Source: JBDSKH01 sp035495435 (GTDB lineage: Bacteria > Actinomycetota > Actinomycetes > Actinomycetales > Microbacteriaceae). Taken from it: a stretch of 27,474 bases of DNA. The notes beneath the pieces were generated by a model. The model saw only the letters and a list, made by a program, of their open reading frames with translations. It did no database searches and had not been told where the DNA came from. Location: NCBI GenBank assembly GCA_035495435.1, contig DATJFV010000038.1:1-27474 (forward strand), read 5' to 3'. The position numbers and the translations under genes are program-made. Below, one piece after another: positions 20,473-27,474 of this stretch; position 1 is the first letter of the stretch, and every line of letters begins with the position of its first letter.

Positions 20473-21501
20473 GGCCGGTGCGACCGCCGAACCCGGTTGC
20501 CGCACCGGGGAGATCCACGACAACCGGTCTCCGTGCGCCGAGCTGTAGGCCAGCGGCTGCTCGTCGAGTGCGAGCACGAACCCGGTGGGGTCGGGGGCCG
20601 TTGTTCCGGCGAGGCGGTCGCGCACCGTGGGCAGCGCCGCCACCGGTTCGAGCGTGATGATCCGGGCGCCGAGCTCGCGGCAGAGGCCCGGCACGGCGGC
20701 GCGAGCGGCGGGGTCGAAGTAGACCAGGGTGCCGAGGGAGGCCACCACCAGAGCGGCTCCGGCCGGGGCCGCAGCGGCGAGCGCGGGCAACTCCTCGAGA
20801 GCATCGCCGGCAACGATCATCGGCGGGTCTGCGGCGAGCGTGGCGGATGCCGCCCGCAGCCGGGCGAGCCGGTCCGGCCGGTCGGGGGGCAGCAGGGCCT
20901 CGAGCCAGGCCACGTCATCCGGATCGCGCACATCGAGCGGTGCGAGGTCGACCCCCGCACGCCACACGATCTCGGGCAGACGCGCAGGGGCGGCGCCCGA
21001 CCCGCTCGTGCTGCAGTGCAGCTCGGGTTCCCCCTCCCCCAGCCGCGGCCCGTCGTCGAAGCGGTACGCGTACCGGTCGACCCCGAGGCACAGCCCCGCG
21101 GAGGCGCCCAGTTCGATCAGCGCCACCGGCCCGGCGATGCGTTCGAGCGCGGCGAGCAGCGGCGCGCAGCGCCCCGCCTCGTTGGTCTGCGTGCGGCGGG
21201 TGCGGGCGACCCCGGCGATGCGCGGCCACGCGGCGACGACCGCGTCGCGCACCTCGCCCCAGGGCGCCGCCGGGACATCCAGCAGATGCATCGCCGAGAA
21301 GATCAGCGACGGCTGCCGGTGCTCCCGCGGCAGTTCGTCGATGAGGGCGCACACGTCGGCGTCGGCCGCGATGCCGCGTGCCCAGTCGACCTGCAGCGCC
21401 GAGGTCTCGGCCAGCTCGACGGCCGCACGCGCGTACCAGGCAGCCGTATCGCCGGCCGCCGTGCCGCTCACCGCATCCGACCCCACCCCGCCATCCTGCA
21501 C
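20470..21501 (-). CDS. DUF2332 family protein
   Basis: This 343-aa protein resembles DUF2332, with ALIDELPREHRQPSLIFSAMHLL, RRTQTNEAGRCAPLL, VALIELGASAGLCLGVDRYAYR and ALVVASLGTLVYFDPAARA. The LIELGASAGL segment looks like the glycine-rich S-adenosylmethionine loop of Rossmann methyltransferases, so a methyltransferase-like activity is possible; the substrate is unknown. The GTG at 21501 is the longest start; another in-frame GTG at codon 6 is also possible, and neither has a strong ribosome site. It is divergent from msrB across 29 bp. Confidence 0.87.
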   Translation of the reverse strand: MQDGGVGSDAVSGTAAGDTAAWYARAAVELAETSALQVDWARGIAADADVCALIDELPREHRQPSLIFSAMHLLDVPAAPWGEVRDAVVAAWPRIAGVARTRRTQTNEAGRCAPLLAALERIAGPVALIELGASAGLCLGVDRYAYRFDDGPRLGEGEPELHCSTSGSGAAPARLPEIVWRAGVDLAPLDVRDPDDVAWLEALLPPDRPDRLARLRAASATLAADPPMIVAGDALEELPALAAAAPAGAALVVASLGTLVYFDPAARAAVPGLCRELGARIITLEPVAALPTVRDRLAGTTAPDPTGFVLALDEQPLAYSSAHGDRLSWISPVRQPGSAVAPA

Positions 21502-21530
21502 CCGGTCGCCGCGTCCGGTTGAATAGCAGC

Positions 21531-21956
21531 ATGGGTACCCCCGCGAGCGACGGCCGTGCGTACAAGGTCGAGAAGTCCGAAGCCGAATGGCAGGCCGAGC
21601 TGAGCCCCGAGCAGTACCAGGTGCTGCGCGAGGCCGGCACAGAGCGCGCCTGGACGGGCGAGCTGCTCGACGAAGCCCGTGCCGGGCTGTACACCTGCGC
21701 GGCGTGCGGCGCCGAACTGTTCAAGAGCGGCACCAAATTCGACTCCGGCTGCGGGTGGCCGAGCTTCTACGACTCGGTGAACCCGGATGCGGTGGAGCTC
21801 ATCGAGGACCGCTCGCTCGGGGTGGTGCGCACCGAGGTGCGCTGCGCCACCTGCGGGTCGCACCTGGGCCACGTGTTCGACGACGGCTTCGGCACCCCCA
21901 CCGGGCTGCGCTACTGCATGAACTCCCTGTCGCTCGGGTTCCACGCCGAGAGCTGA
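21531..21956 (+). CDS. msrB: Peptide-methionine (R)-S-oxide reductase
   Basis: This 141-aa MsrB repairs oxidised methionine (R-sulfoxide) in proteins. Zinc-binding Cys56/Cys59 (CAAC) and Cys105/Cys108 (CATC) are present, along with catalytic Cys129 in RYCMNS and Cys74 in DSGCGWPSFY as a possible resolving cysteine. The HLGHVFDDG block is also typical. The ATG at 21531 begins the conserved EKSEAEWQAELSPEQY region; the longer frame upstream is antisense to DUF2332. A TTGAAT box lies 6 nt before the ATG and may serve as the -10 of a leaderless mRNA. The 3' end overlaps the convergent transporter gene by 46 bp. Confidence 0.96.
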   Translation: MGTPASDGRAYKVEKSEAEWQAELSPEQYQVLREAGTERAWTGELLDEARAGLYTCAACGAELFKSGTKFDSGCGWPSFYDSVNPDAVELIEDRSLGVVRTEVRCATCGSHLGHVFDDGFGTPTGLRYCMNSLSLGFHAES

Positions 21957-22909
21957 CGCCCACGCGGCCGCCGCGCCGGAATGACCGCGATCACCACCGC
22001 GACCAGCGTCAGCGCCGCCCCGAGCAGACCGACGAACGTCAAGGTGTTGCCCGGCAACGGCAGCACCGCGTCGAACACCACCGCCATCACCAGCTGACCC
22101 GACAGCACCGCGAGCCCCAGCACCAGCACCCCCGTGGTGCGCACCAGCACCGCCTGCGCCGCGATGAACACCACACCCACCGTGCCGCCGAGGTAGAGCA
22201 ACGGGTTCGGCGGCAGCGCCACCGTCCACGGCTCGATCGCCAGATGCACGGCGCAGATCAGCACGAGCAGGGTGGTGCCGACCACGAAGTTCGCGAACGT
22301 CGCCGTGTACGCCGAGGAGGCGACCCGGCGCACCTGCCCGTTCAGCGCCGCCTGCATGCCGACCAGCGCCCCGGCGATCACCGGCAGCACCAGCAGCCCG
22401 AACGGCACATCGCCGCGCACCTCACCCGACACCGCAACGATCACGCCGACGAGCGCCAGTACGGCGGCGAGCACCCGCGGCAGGCGGAACGGCTGCGGCG
22501 CCATCGTCCCGAGTCCGCGGCGGTCGACGATCACCGAACTGCTGAGCTGGCCCGCGACGATGCCGACGGTGAACAAAGCCACACCGATGAGGGCGACGAC
22601 CAGCGACTGGGTGAGCACGAACACTGCGCCCGCCGTACCGCCCGCGAGATACCACCACGGCATCCGGCCCCCACGCACGGCGCCGACCACCTGCCGGATG
22701 CCGGCCCGCCCGGCCCGCGCGAACAGCAGGCCCGCCCCGAGGATCACCAGCCCCGACCCGAACGAGATCACCGAGGTGACGAACGCGTCGCCCGTGTCAT
22801 GCGCCAACTGCCCGTTGATGCGCGACTGCACGGCGGTCAGCATCCCGGCCACGAAGACACCGGCGACGGCGAGCGCGAAGCGCACGGGATGGTGCTCGGG
22901 CTCAGACAT
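21911..22909 (-). CDS. DMT-superfamily transporter with tandem DUF606-like halves
   Basis: This 332-aa integral membrane protein has about ten hydrophobic helices. Each half starts with an equivalent motif: VQSRINGQLAHDTGDAFVTSVISFGSG and MQAALNGQVRRVASSAYTATFANF. This identifies two fused DUF606 (YdcZ-like) units in the drug/metabolite transporter superfamily. Substrate is unknown; export of a small metabolite is a guess. The ATG at 22909 is preceded by ACGCTA (TAGCGT on its strand, 22922-22917) at 7 nt, a leaderless arrangement. The C-terminal 15 codons are antisense to the msrB 3' end. Confidence 0.88.
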   Translation of the reverse strand: MSEPEHHPVRFALAVAGVFVAGMLTAVQSRINGQLAHDTGDAFVTSVISFGSGLVILGAGLLFARAGRAGIRQVVGAVRGGRMPWWYLAGGTAGAVFVLTQSLVVALIGVALFTVGIVAGQLSSSVIVDRRGLGTMAPQPFRLPRVLAAVLALVGVIVAVSGEVRGDVPFGLLVLPVIAGALVGMQAALNGQVRRVASSAYTATFANFVVGTTLLVLICAVHLAIEPWTVALPPNPLLYLGGTVGVVFIAAQAVLVRTTGVLVLGLAVLSGQLVMAVVFDAVLPLPGNTLTFVGLLGAALTLVAVVIAVIPARRPRGRQLSAWNPSDREFMQ

Positions 22910-22916
22910 CAGGGCA

Positions 22917-22937
22917 ACGCTAGCGCGCCGGTAGACT
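22917..22937. promoter_or_regulatory. Divergent -10 elements for the transporter and tRNA-Thr
   Basis: TAGCGT on the minus strand (22922-22917) lies 7 nt before the transporter ATG. TAGACT on the plus strand (22932-22937) lies 13 nt before the mature tRNA. No strong -35 is visible for either. Confidence 0.5.
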
Positions 22938-22950
22938 GACCCCGTTTGCC

Positions 22951-23023
22951 GCCCGCTTAGCTCAGTTGGTAGAGCACCGCTCTTGTAAAGCGAAGGTCGC
23001 GAGTTCGAGTCTCGCAGCGGGCT
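22951..23023 (+). tRNA. tRNA-Thr (anticodon TGT)
   Basis: A 73-nt cloverleaf folds cleanly: acceptor GCCCGCT/AGCGGGC, D stem GCTC/GAGC, anticodon loop CTTGTAA with anticodon TGT (reads ACA and related Thr codons), variable loop AGGTC, T stem GCGAG/CTCGC with TTCGAGT loop. Discriminator base T, followed by CC but no full encoded CCA. The outer anticodon pair is C-A, as in other Thr tRNAs. A TAGACT promoter box precedes it. Confidence 0.96.
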
Positions 23024-23028
23024 CCGGA

Positions 23029-23048
23029 GGCGCCGGGGTTACGGCGCC
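23029..23048. terminator. Hairpin between tRNA-Thr and the DsbA-like gene
   Basis: GGCGCCG (23029-23035) and CGGCGCC (23042-23048) form a 7-bp stem with a GGGTTA loop. The stop codon of the minus-strand gene (23041-23039) lies in the loop. It may terminate the tRNA transcript; there is no T-run. Confidence 0.45.
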
Positions 23049-23953
23049 GGGGTCGTCGAGCCGCTCGGAGTGGGGCTCGGGCTCGGGTTGTCGGCGTACG
23101 CATCGCCGGCCGCCTGCACGACCACCTGCGCCAGTTCCGCCGGGTCGAAGTCGGCGGTGGGCACGAACTGCTGGCCGTTGACCAGGATCACCAGCGGCGC
23201 GTCGACCTTCGACAGCGACGAATTCGGGATGGGTCCCGCCAGAGCGCGCGCCGTCGCCTCGCGAACCCATGGCTGGTATCGCTCCTCGGTCACGCAGCGG
23301 CGGATCTGGCCGAGCGCTGTCACACCCGCCGCCTCGGCCCTGCCGAGGATCTCCTCATCGGTGAGACCGGGCGAGCCCTCCTCGGGCTGATCGGTCAGCA
23401 GCGCGTCGTGGAAATCGAAATAGTGGTCGGGTGCCAGGTCGGCGACGCAGGCGGCAGCCGCCGCCGCACGCAACGAGTACTGCGTGCCCGCCGACTTGGT
23501 GGTGAGCAGCGCCAGCGGGTGGATCTCGACCGTCGCCGCACCCGACTCGGCCCAGCTGCGCAACTGCGCGCCGTTGGCCTGCTCGAACAGGCCGCAGCTG
23601 GCGCAGAGATAGTCGACATAGATGGTGATGTCGACGACCGAGGGCGGGTTCGCCTCCGACGGGACGGGCTGTTGACCCGGCTGCTGACCCGGTGTCTTCA
23701 CGGCCTTCAGCTCGGCGCCGATCTTGATGCCGTCGCTCAGCATGTTCTGCGGACCGCGCGCCTGGGCCCGCGGCACGATCAGCACCAGCACGACCACGGC
23801 GACCAGCACGAGCACTGCAGCCGTGACCGATCCCTGGATGATCATGCGGCGACGGCGATCCTGCTTCTTGTGCAGGTCACGAAGCTCGCGCGCGCGGTCC
23901 CGCGCGGCAGCACGAGCGTCCTGCTCGGGCGTGGGGTAAGCGCCGTCGGTCAC
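23039..23953 (-). CDS. Membrane-anchored DsbA-like thioredoxin-fold protein
   Basis: This 304-aa protein has a charged cytoplasmic N-terminus, one transmembrane helix (about residues 39-60), a Gln/Pro linker, and a DsbA/thioredoxin fold with active-site CASC (117-120) in TIYVDYLCASCGLFEQ. Later family blocks are FDFHDALL, EEILGRAEAAGV and VDAPLVILVNGQQF. It should form or isomerise disulfides outside the membrane; the acidic or basic nature of the motif does not reveal which. A Pro/Ser/Thr tail ends the protein. The GTG at 23953-23951 is chosen; TAACGT lies 8 nt upstream. The last codon of the tail lies in the tRNA-side hairpin. Confidence 0.92.
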   Translation of the reverse strand: MTDGAYPTPEQDARAAARDRARELRDLHKKQDRRRRMIIQGSVTAAVLVLVAVVVLVLIVPRAQARGPQNMLSDGIKIGAELKAVKTPGQQPGQQPVPSEANPPSVVDITIYVDYLCASCGLFEQANGAQLRSWAESGAATVEIHPLALLTTKSAGTQYSLRAAAAAACVADLAPDHYFDFHDALLTDQPEEGSPGLTDEEILGRAEAAGVTALGQIRRCVTEERYQPWVREATARALAGPIPNSSLSKVDAPLVILVNGQQFVPTADFDPAELAQVVVQAAGDAYADNPSPSPTPSGSTTPAP

Positions 23954-24004
23954 AGGGCGTCACGTTACCAGCCGACCCCTGAAGTGGTGCCGTGAGAAGG
24001 AGAG

Positions 24005-24017
24005 GGCCATAATGGCC
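24005..24017. promoter_or_regulatory. Palindrome GGCCATAATGGCC with possible -10 upstream of the sugar ABC ATPase
   Basis: A perfect 13-bp palindrome contains CATAAT, which could be the -10 of the ATPase gene 83 bp downstream. An operator covering its own promoter is possible. No further evidence supports this. Confidence 0.35.
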
Positions 24018-24099
24018 AGACGGCTCGGTGAACCCCCGCCGCGCCACTTCACTACGGATCGTCCGGCACGTACCTGCCGGTGAAGGAGTTAGTACCGCT

Positions 24100-25212
<1,113 letters not shown>

Positions 25213-25235
25213 TTCCGGCCACCAGCTCTGACAGA

Positions 25236-25272
25236 CACGAGGGGCCGCATCCACGGGGTGCGGCCCCTCGTG
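25236..25272 (+). terminator. Strong hairpin after the sugar ABC ATPase gene
   Basis: A 14-bp perfect stem (25236-25249 with 25259-25272, CACGAGGGGCCGCA and its complement) closes a 9-nt loop. It starts 24 bp after the stop. Lacking a T-run, it is the GC-rich type common in Actinobacteria. Confidence 0.8.
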
Positions 25273-25340
25273 CTGTGTGCGGCGCGGGTCGCTCGAGCGC
25301 CCGGCGCTTGGCGCCCGGCACCGGGCGCGCGGGGGCCCGG

Positions 25341-25437
25341 TCCACCTGCGCGGATGAGGAACTCCGGCGCGACACGCCGGGGACGGCGCGCGCACGGCGG
25401 CGTGTCGCGGCAGAACTCCTCATCCGCGCACGGTGGA
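25341..25437. repeat. 97-bp imperfect palindrome (REP/MITE-like)
   Basis: Arms of about 40 bp run from TCCACC (25341) inward through TGCGCGGATGAGGA and GCGACACGCC, and back through GGCGTGTCGCGG, TCCTCATCCGCGCA and GGTGGA (to 25437). They pair nearly throughout, with a few mismatches near the middle. No ORF is present. It differs in sequence from the 33-39 bp repeats. It fills the gap between the ABC ATPase terminator and the E2 gene. Confidence 0.75.
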
Positions 25438-25497
25438 GGTCGGCGCGTGGGGCGCGGGGTGCGGATGGGCTGGGGTGCGCGCGCAGCGCCGCTCGGC

Positions 25498-26814
25498 TCA
25501 GAGCAGCGCCGACACCGGGTTCTCGATGCGGCGCACGAACGCCGCCATCCACTCCGCGGCGACCGCCCCGTCGATCACGCGGTGATCAGCCGAGAGGGTG
25601 ACGCTCATCACCGTGCCGACGGCGAGCTGCCCGTCGTCGACGACCGGCTGCTGCTTGGCCGCCGAGACGGCCAGGATGCCGGACTGCGGCGGGTTGAGGA
25701 TCGCCGAGAACTCATCCACCCCGTACATGCCGAGGTTCGACACCGAGAAGCTGCCGCCCTCGAGCTCGTCCTGGCGCAGTTTGCCGGCGCGGGCCCGTTC
25801 GGCGGCATCGGCCACGGCGGCCGCGACCTCGACCAGCGTCATCCGGTCGACGCCGCGGATCACCGGGGTGAGCAGGCCGCCCTCGATCGCCACGGCGACC
25901 GCGATGTCGGCCTGACCGAACGTGAGGATGTGGTCGCCGCCCCAGATCGCGTTCGCGGCGGGCACGTCGAGCAGCGCACCGGCGACCGCCTTCAGCACGA
26001 AGTCGTTGACCGAGACCTTGCGCTCGGCCGCCTCGTTGACCTCGCGACGCAGTTCGAGCAGACGATCCACGCGGCAGTGCGCGGTGACGTAGAAGTGCGG
26101 CACCGTCGTCTTGCTCTCGGTGAGCCGGCGGGCGATGGCACGGCGCATCGGGGTGAGCTTCACCTCGGCACCGGATGCTGCGGTCGGCACCTCTGCGCGC
26201 GTCGCGACCGCCGGGGCGGGGGCTGCGGCCGCCGTCGATCCCGCGGGCACCCCCTCCAGGTCGCGGCGCACGATGCGGCCGCCGGGGCCCGAGCCGGTCA
26301 CGGCCGACAGGTCGATGCCGCGCTCGCGGGCGATCCGCCGCACGATCGGGCTGGCGAACACCCGTCCGCCGTGGTCACGGGGTTCCTCCGGGGCGGGCGC
26401 CACCACAACACCCGCCACCGGAGAAGTCTGTGCGGCCGCACTGGCCGCCGGAGCGGCCGCGGCCTCGGGGGCCGTCTCGGGCTCCGGAGGTGCGGGCGCC
26501 GCCGCCACTGCGGGCTCCGGAGCCGTCTCGACCCCGGCTTCGGCGAGTGCGGCATCCACGGCGTCGTCGGTCTCGCCCGCGGCGAGGATCACGGCGATCG
26601 GGGCTCCGACGGGCACGTTGTCGCCCGGCTCGACGAGCAGCCGGGCGACGGTTCCTCCGACCTCCGACTCGAATTCGACGACGGCTTTCTCGGTCTCGAT
26701 CTCGGCCAGCGCCTGACCGGCGGCGACGGTGTCACCCGGCTGCAGCATCCAGCTCTGGATCGCGCCCTCGGTGACCCCGGCGAGTGCCGCGGGCATGCGC
26801 ACGACGGTGGCCAT
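25498..26814 (-). CDS. Dihydrolipoamide acyltransferase (E2) of a 2-oxoacid dehydrogenase complex
   Basis: This 438-aa E2 has one lipoyl domain (residues 1-80) with lipoyl-Lys43 in EIETEKAVVEF, an Ala/Pro-rich linker, a peripheral subunit-binding domain (about 152-188, FASPIVRRIARERGIDLSAV, GSGPGGRIVRRDL), another linker and a catalytic acyltransferase domain (about 218-438) with His411 and Asp415 in SADHRVIDGA. It passes acyl groups from E1 to CoA. The substrate (pyruvate, acetoin or branched-chain) is not fixed by sequence alone. Its ATG overlaps the TGA of the E1-beta gene (TGATG), so both are one operon with E1-alpha probably further upstream, beyond the window. Confidence 0.95.
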   Translation of the reverse strand: MATVVRMPAALAGVTEGAIQSWMLQPGDTVAAGQALAEIETEKAVVEFESEVGGTVARLLVEPGDNVPVGAPIAVILAAGETDDAVDAALAEAGVETAPEPAVAAAPAPPEPETAPEAAAAPAASAAAQTSPVAGVVVAPAPEEPRDHGGRVFASPIVRRIARERGIDLSAVTGSGPGGRIVRRDLEGVPAGSTAAAAPAPAVATRAEVPTAASGAEVKLTPMRRAIARRLTESKTTVPHFYVTAHCRVDRLLELRREVNEAAERKVSVNDFVLKAVAGALLDVPAANAIWGGDHILTFGQADIAVAVAIEGGLLTPVIRGVDRMTLVEVAAAVADAAERARAGKLRQDELEGGSFSVSNLGMYGVDEFSAILNPPQSGILAVSAAKQQPVVDDGQLAVGTVMSVTLSADHRVIDGAVAAEWMAAFVRRIENPVSALL

Positions 26815-27474
26815 CAGCGCTGCCCCATCTCGCGACGCACGCGCTCGAGCCCGGCGACGACCTCTTCGGTGCGGGCGATCGCGGCGCGTTCCAGCACCTT
26901 CGAGATGGAGGGCGAGGCCTCTCCGCCGGTGACGCGCTGGATCGGCTGGTCGAGCCAGTCGAAGAACCGGCGCTGCAGTTCGTCGGCGAGCCACGCGCCG
27001 TAGGAGGTGCCGCGCGCACCCTGCTCGACGATCAGCACGGCGTTGGTCTTCTTGACCGATTCGCCGATCGTGTCCCAGTCGATCGAGGCCCGGTCGAGCC
27101 AGCGCAGGTCGATCAGTTCGGCGTCGACGCCGGTCTGCTCGATCGCCTCGAGCGTGTGCGCCACCATCGACAGGTAGGAGATGACGGTGACCTCCGAGCC
27201 GACGCGGCGCACCGCGGCACGACCGGGCGGCAGGATGTAGTCGAGGTCGCCCTCGGGCACCTTGTCGGCGGTCTGGTAGAGGTCGACGTGCTCGATGACC
27301 AGCACCGGGTCCTGCAGGGCGAGGGCCGCGTTCATCAGGCCGACGTAGTCGGCGGCGGTCGACGGGGCGACGATGCGCCAGCCGGGTGCGGTGGCGAAGA
27401 TGCCGGCCGGGTCCATCAGGTGCTGTGAGCCGTAGCCCGAGCCCATGGCGACTTTGGTGCGCAGCACCAGCGGC
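26814..27474 (-). CDS. 2-oxoacid dehydrogenase E1 component, beta subunit (5' part missing)
   Basis: The visible 219 residues are the C-terminal two thirds of an E1-beta: VLRTKVAMGSGYGSQHLMDP, IFATAPGWRIVAPSTAADYVGLMNAAL, PVLVIEHVDLY, GSEVTVISYLSMVAHTLEAI and the transketolase C-terminal ELIDLRWLDRASIDWDTI and VLIVEQGARGTSYGAW. It forms an alpha2beta2 thiamine-diphosphate enzyme that decarboxylates a 2-oxoacid and acylates E2. The gene continues past 27474, so the start is not visible. It overlaps E2 by one base, giving tight translational coupling. Confidence 0.93.
   Translation of the reverse strand, partial: PLVLRTKVAMGSGYGSQHLMDPAGIFATAPGWRIVAPSTAADYVGLMNAALALQDPVLVIEHVDLYQTADKVPEGDLDYILPPGRAAVRRVGSEVTVISYLSMVAHTLEAIEQTGVDAELIDLRWLDRASIDWDTIGESVKKTNAVLIVEQGARGTSYGAWLADELQRRFFDWLDQPIQRVTGGEASPSISKVLERAAIARTEEVVAGLERVRREMGQR

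Noticed and set aside
21501..21531. Degenerate class-1 repeat half before msrB (CGGTTGAATAGCAGC)
   Set aside because: Resembles CGGTTGAGTAGCGGC but lacks the other arm and hairpin; too short to call, and the bases may instead be the msrB promoter.
22951..23048. tRNA 3' end as an integrative-element attachment site
   Set aside because: No integrase gene, no direct repeat of the tRNA 3' end and ordinary housekeeping genes on both sides.

Overview
The window is high-GC (about 70%) DNA from an actinobacterium. Protein types, synteny (dtxR/serC back to back; DUF2530, DUF3027 and a cold-shock protein beside an XPB-type helicase pair; orphan groEL under CIRCE control; DUF3263 followed by LytR_C) and GTG/TTG start usage suggest Microbacteriaceae, close to Microbacterium. 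This taxonomic call is inference. All annotated genes look chromosomal and vertically inherited. No phage, insertion sequence, CRISPR array or plasmid gene is visible.

Layout, left to right. 1-745: partial nucleoside hydrolase (-) behind two near-identical palindromes. 746-2241: HNH protein with a translationally coupled 57-aa basic protein, a 23-aa peptide ORF ending in an intrinsic terminator, and two tandem arrays of a dispersed palindrome. 2242-5734: NlpC/P60 cell-wall hydrolase behind a structured leader, iron regulator DtxR, divergent serC, and a HEAT-repeat protein. 5735-10853: a four-copy repeat array, DUF2530 antisense to DUF3027, a cold-shock-domain protein, a small membrane protein, then a helicase-associated protein and an XPB-like helicase. 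10959-14560: two RibD/DHFR-fold reductases, a FolP2-type dihydropteroate synthase homologue and an FAD/NAD oxidoreductase. 14651-17421: an OmpR-type two-component pair and a WXG100 protein. 17482-20460: groEL, cspA, LytR_C and DUF3263. 20470-23953: DUF2332, msrB, a tandem DUF606-type transporter, tRNA-Thr(TGT) and a membrane-anchored DsbA-like protein. 24100-25212: a multi-sugar ABC ATPase. 25498-27474: E2 and partial E1-beta of a 2-oxoacid dehydrogenase.

Two themes run through the window. First, at least 17 copies of a 33-39 bp palindrome occur in two sequence classes. Their stems vary in a compensatory way, and nearly all copies lie at gene 3' ends in one orientation; four reading frames take their stop codon from a copy. 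This is the best candidate here for an undescribed element. Second, many genes have a TANNNT box only 6-8 nt before the start codon and no Shine-Dalgarno sequence, so leaderless transcription appears common.

The genes form small functional islands rather than one pathway: iron-dependent regulation (dtxR), serine synthesis (serC), protein folding and redox repair (groEL, msrB, DsbA-like), DNA unwinding, folate/riboflavin-like reductases, signal transduction, sugar uptake energisation and 2-oxoacid oxidation.
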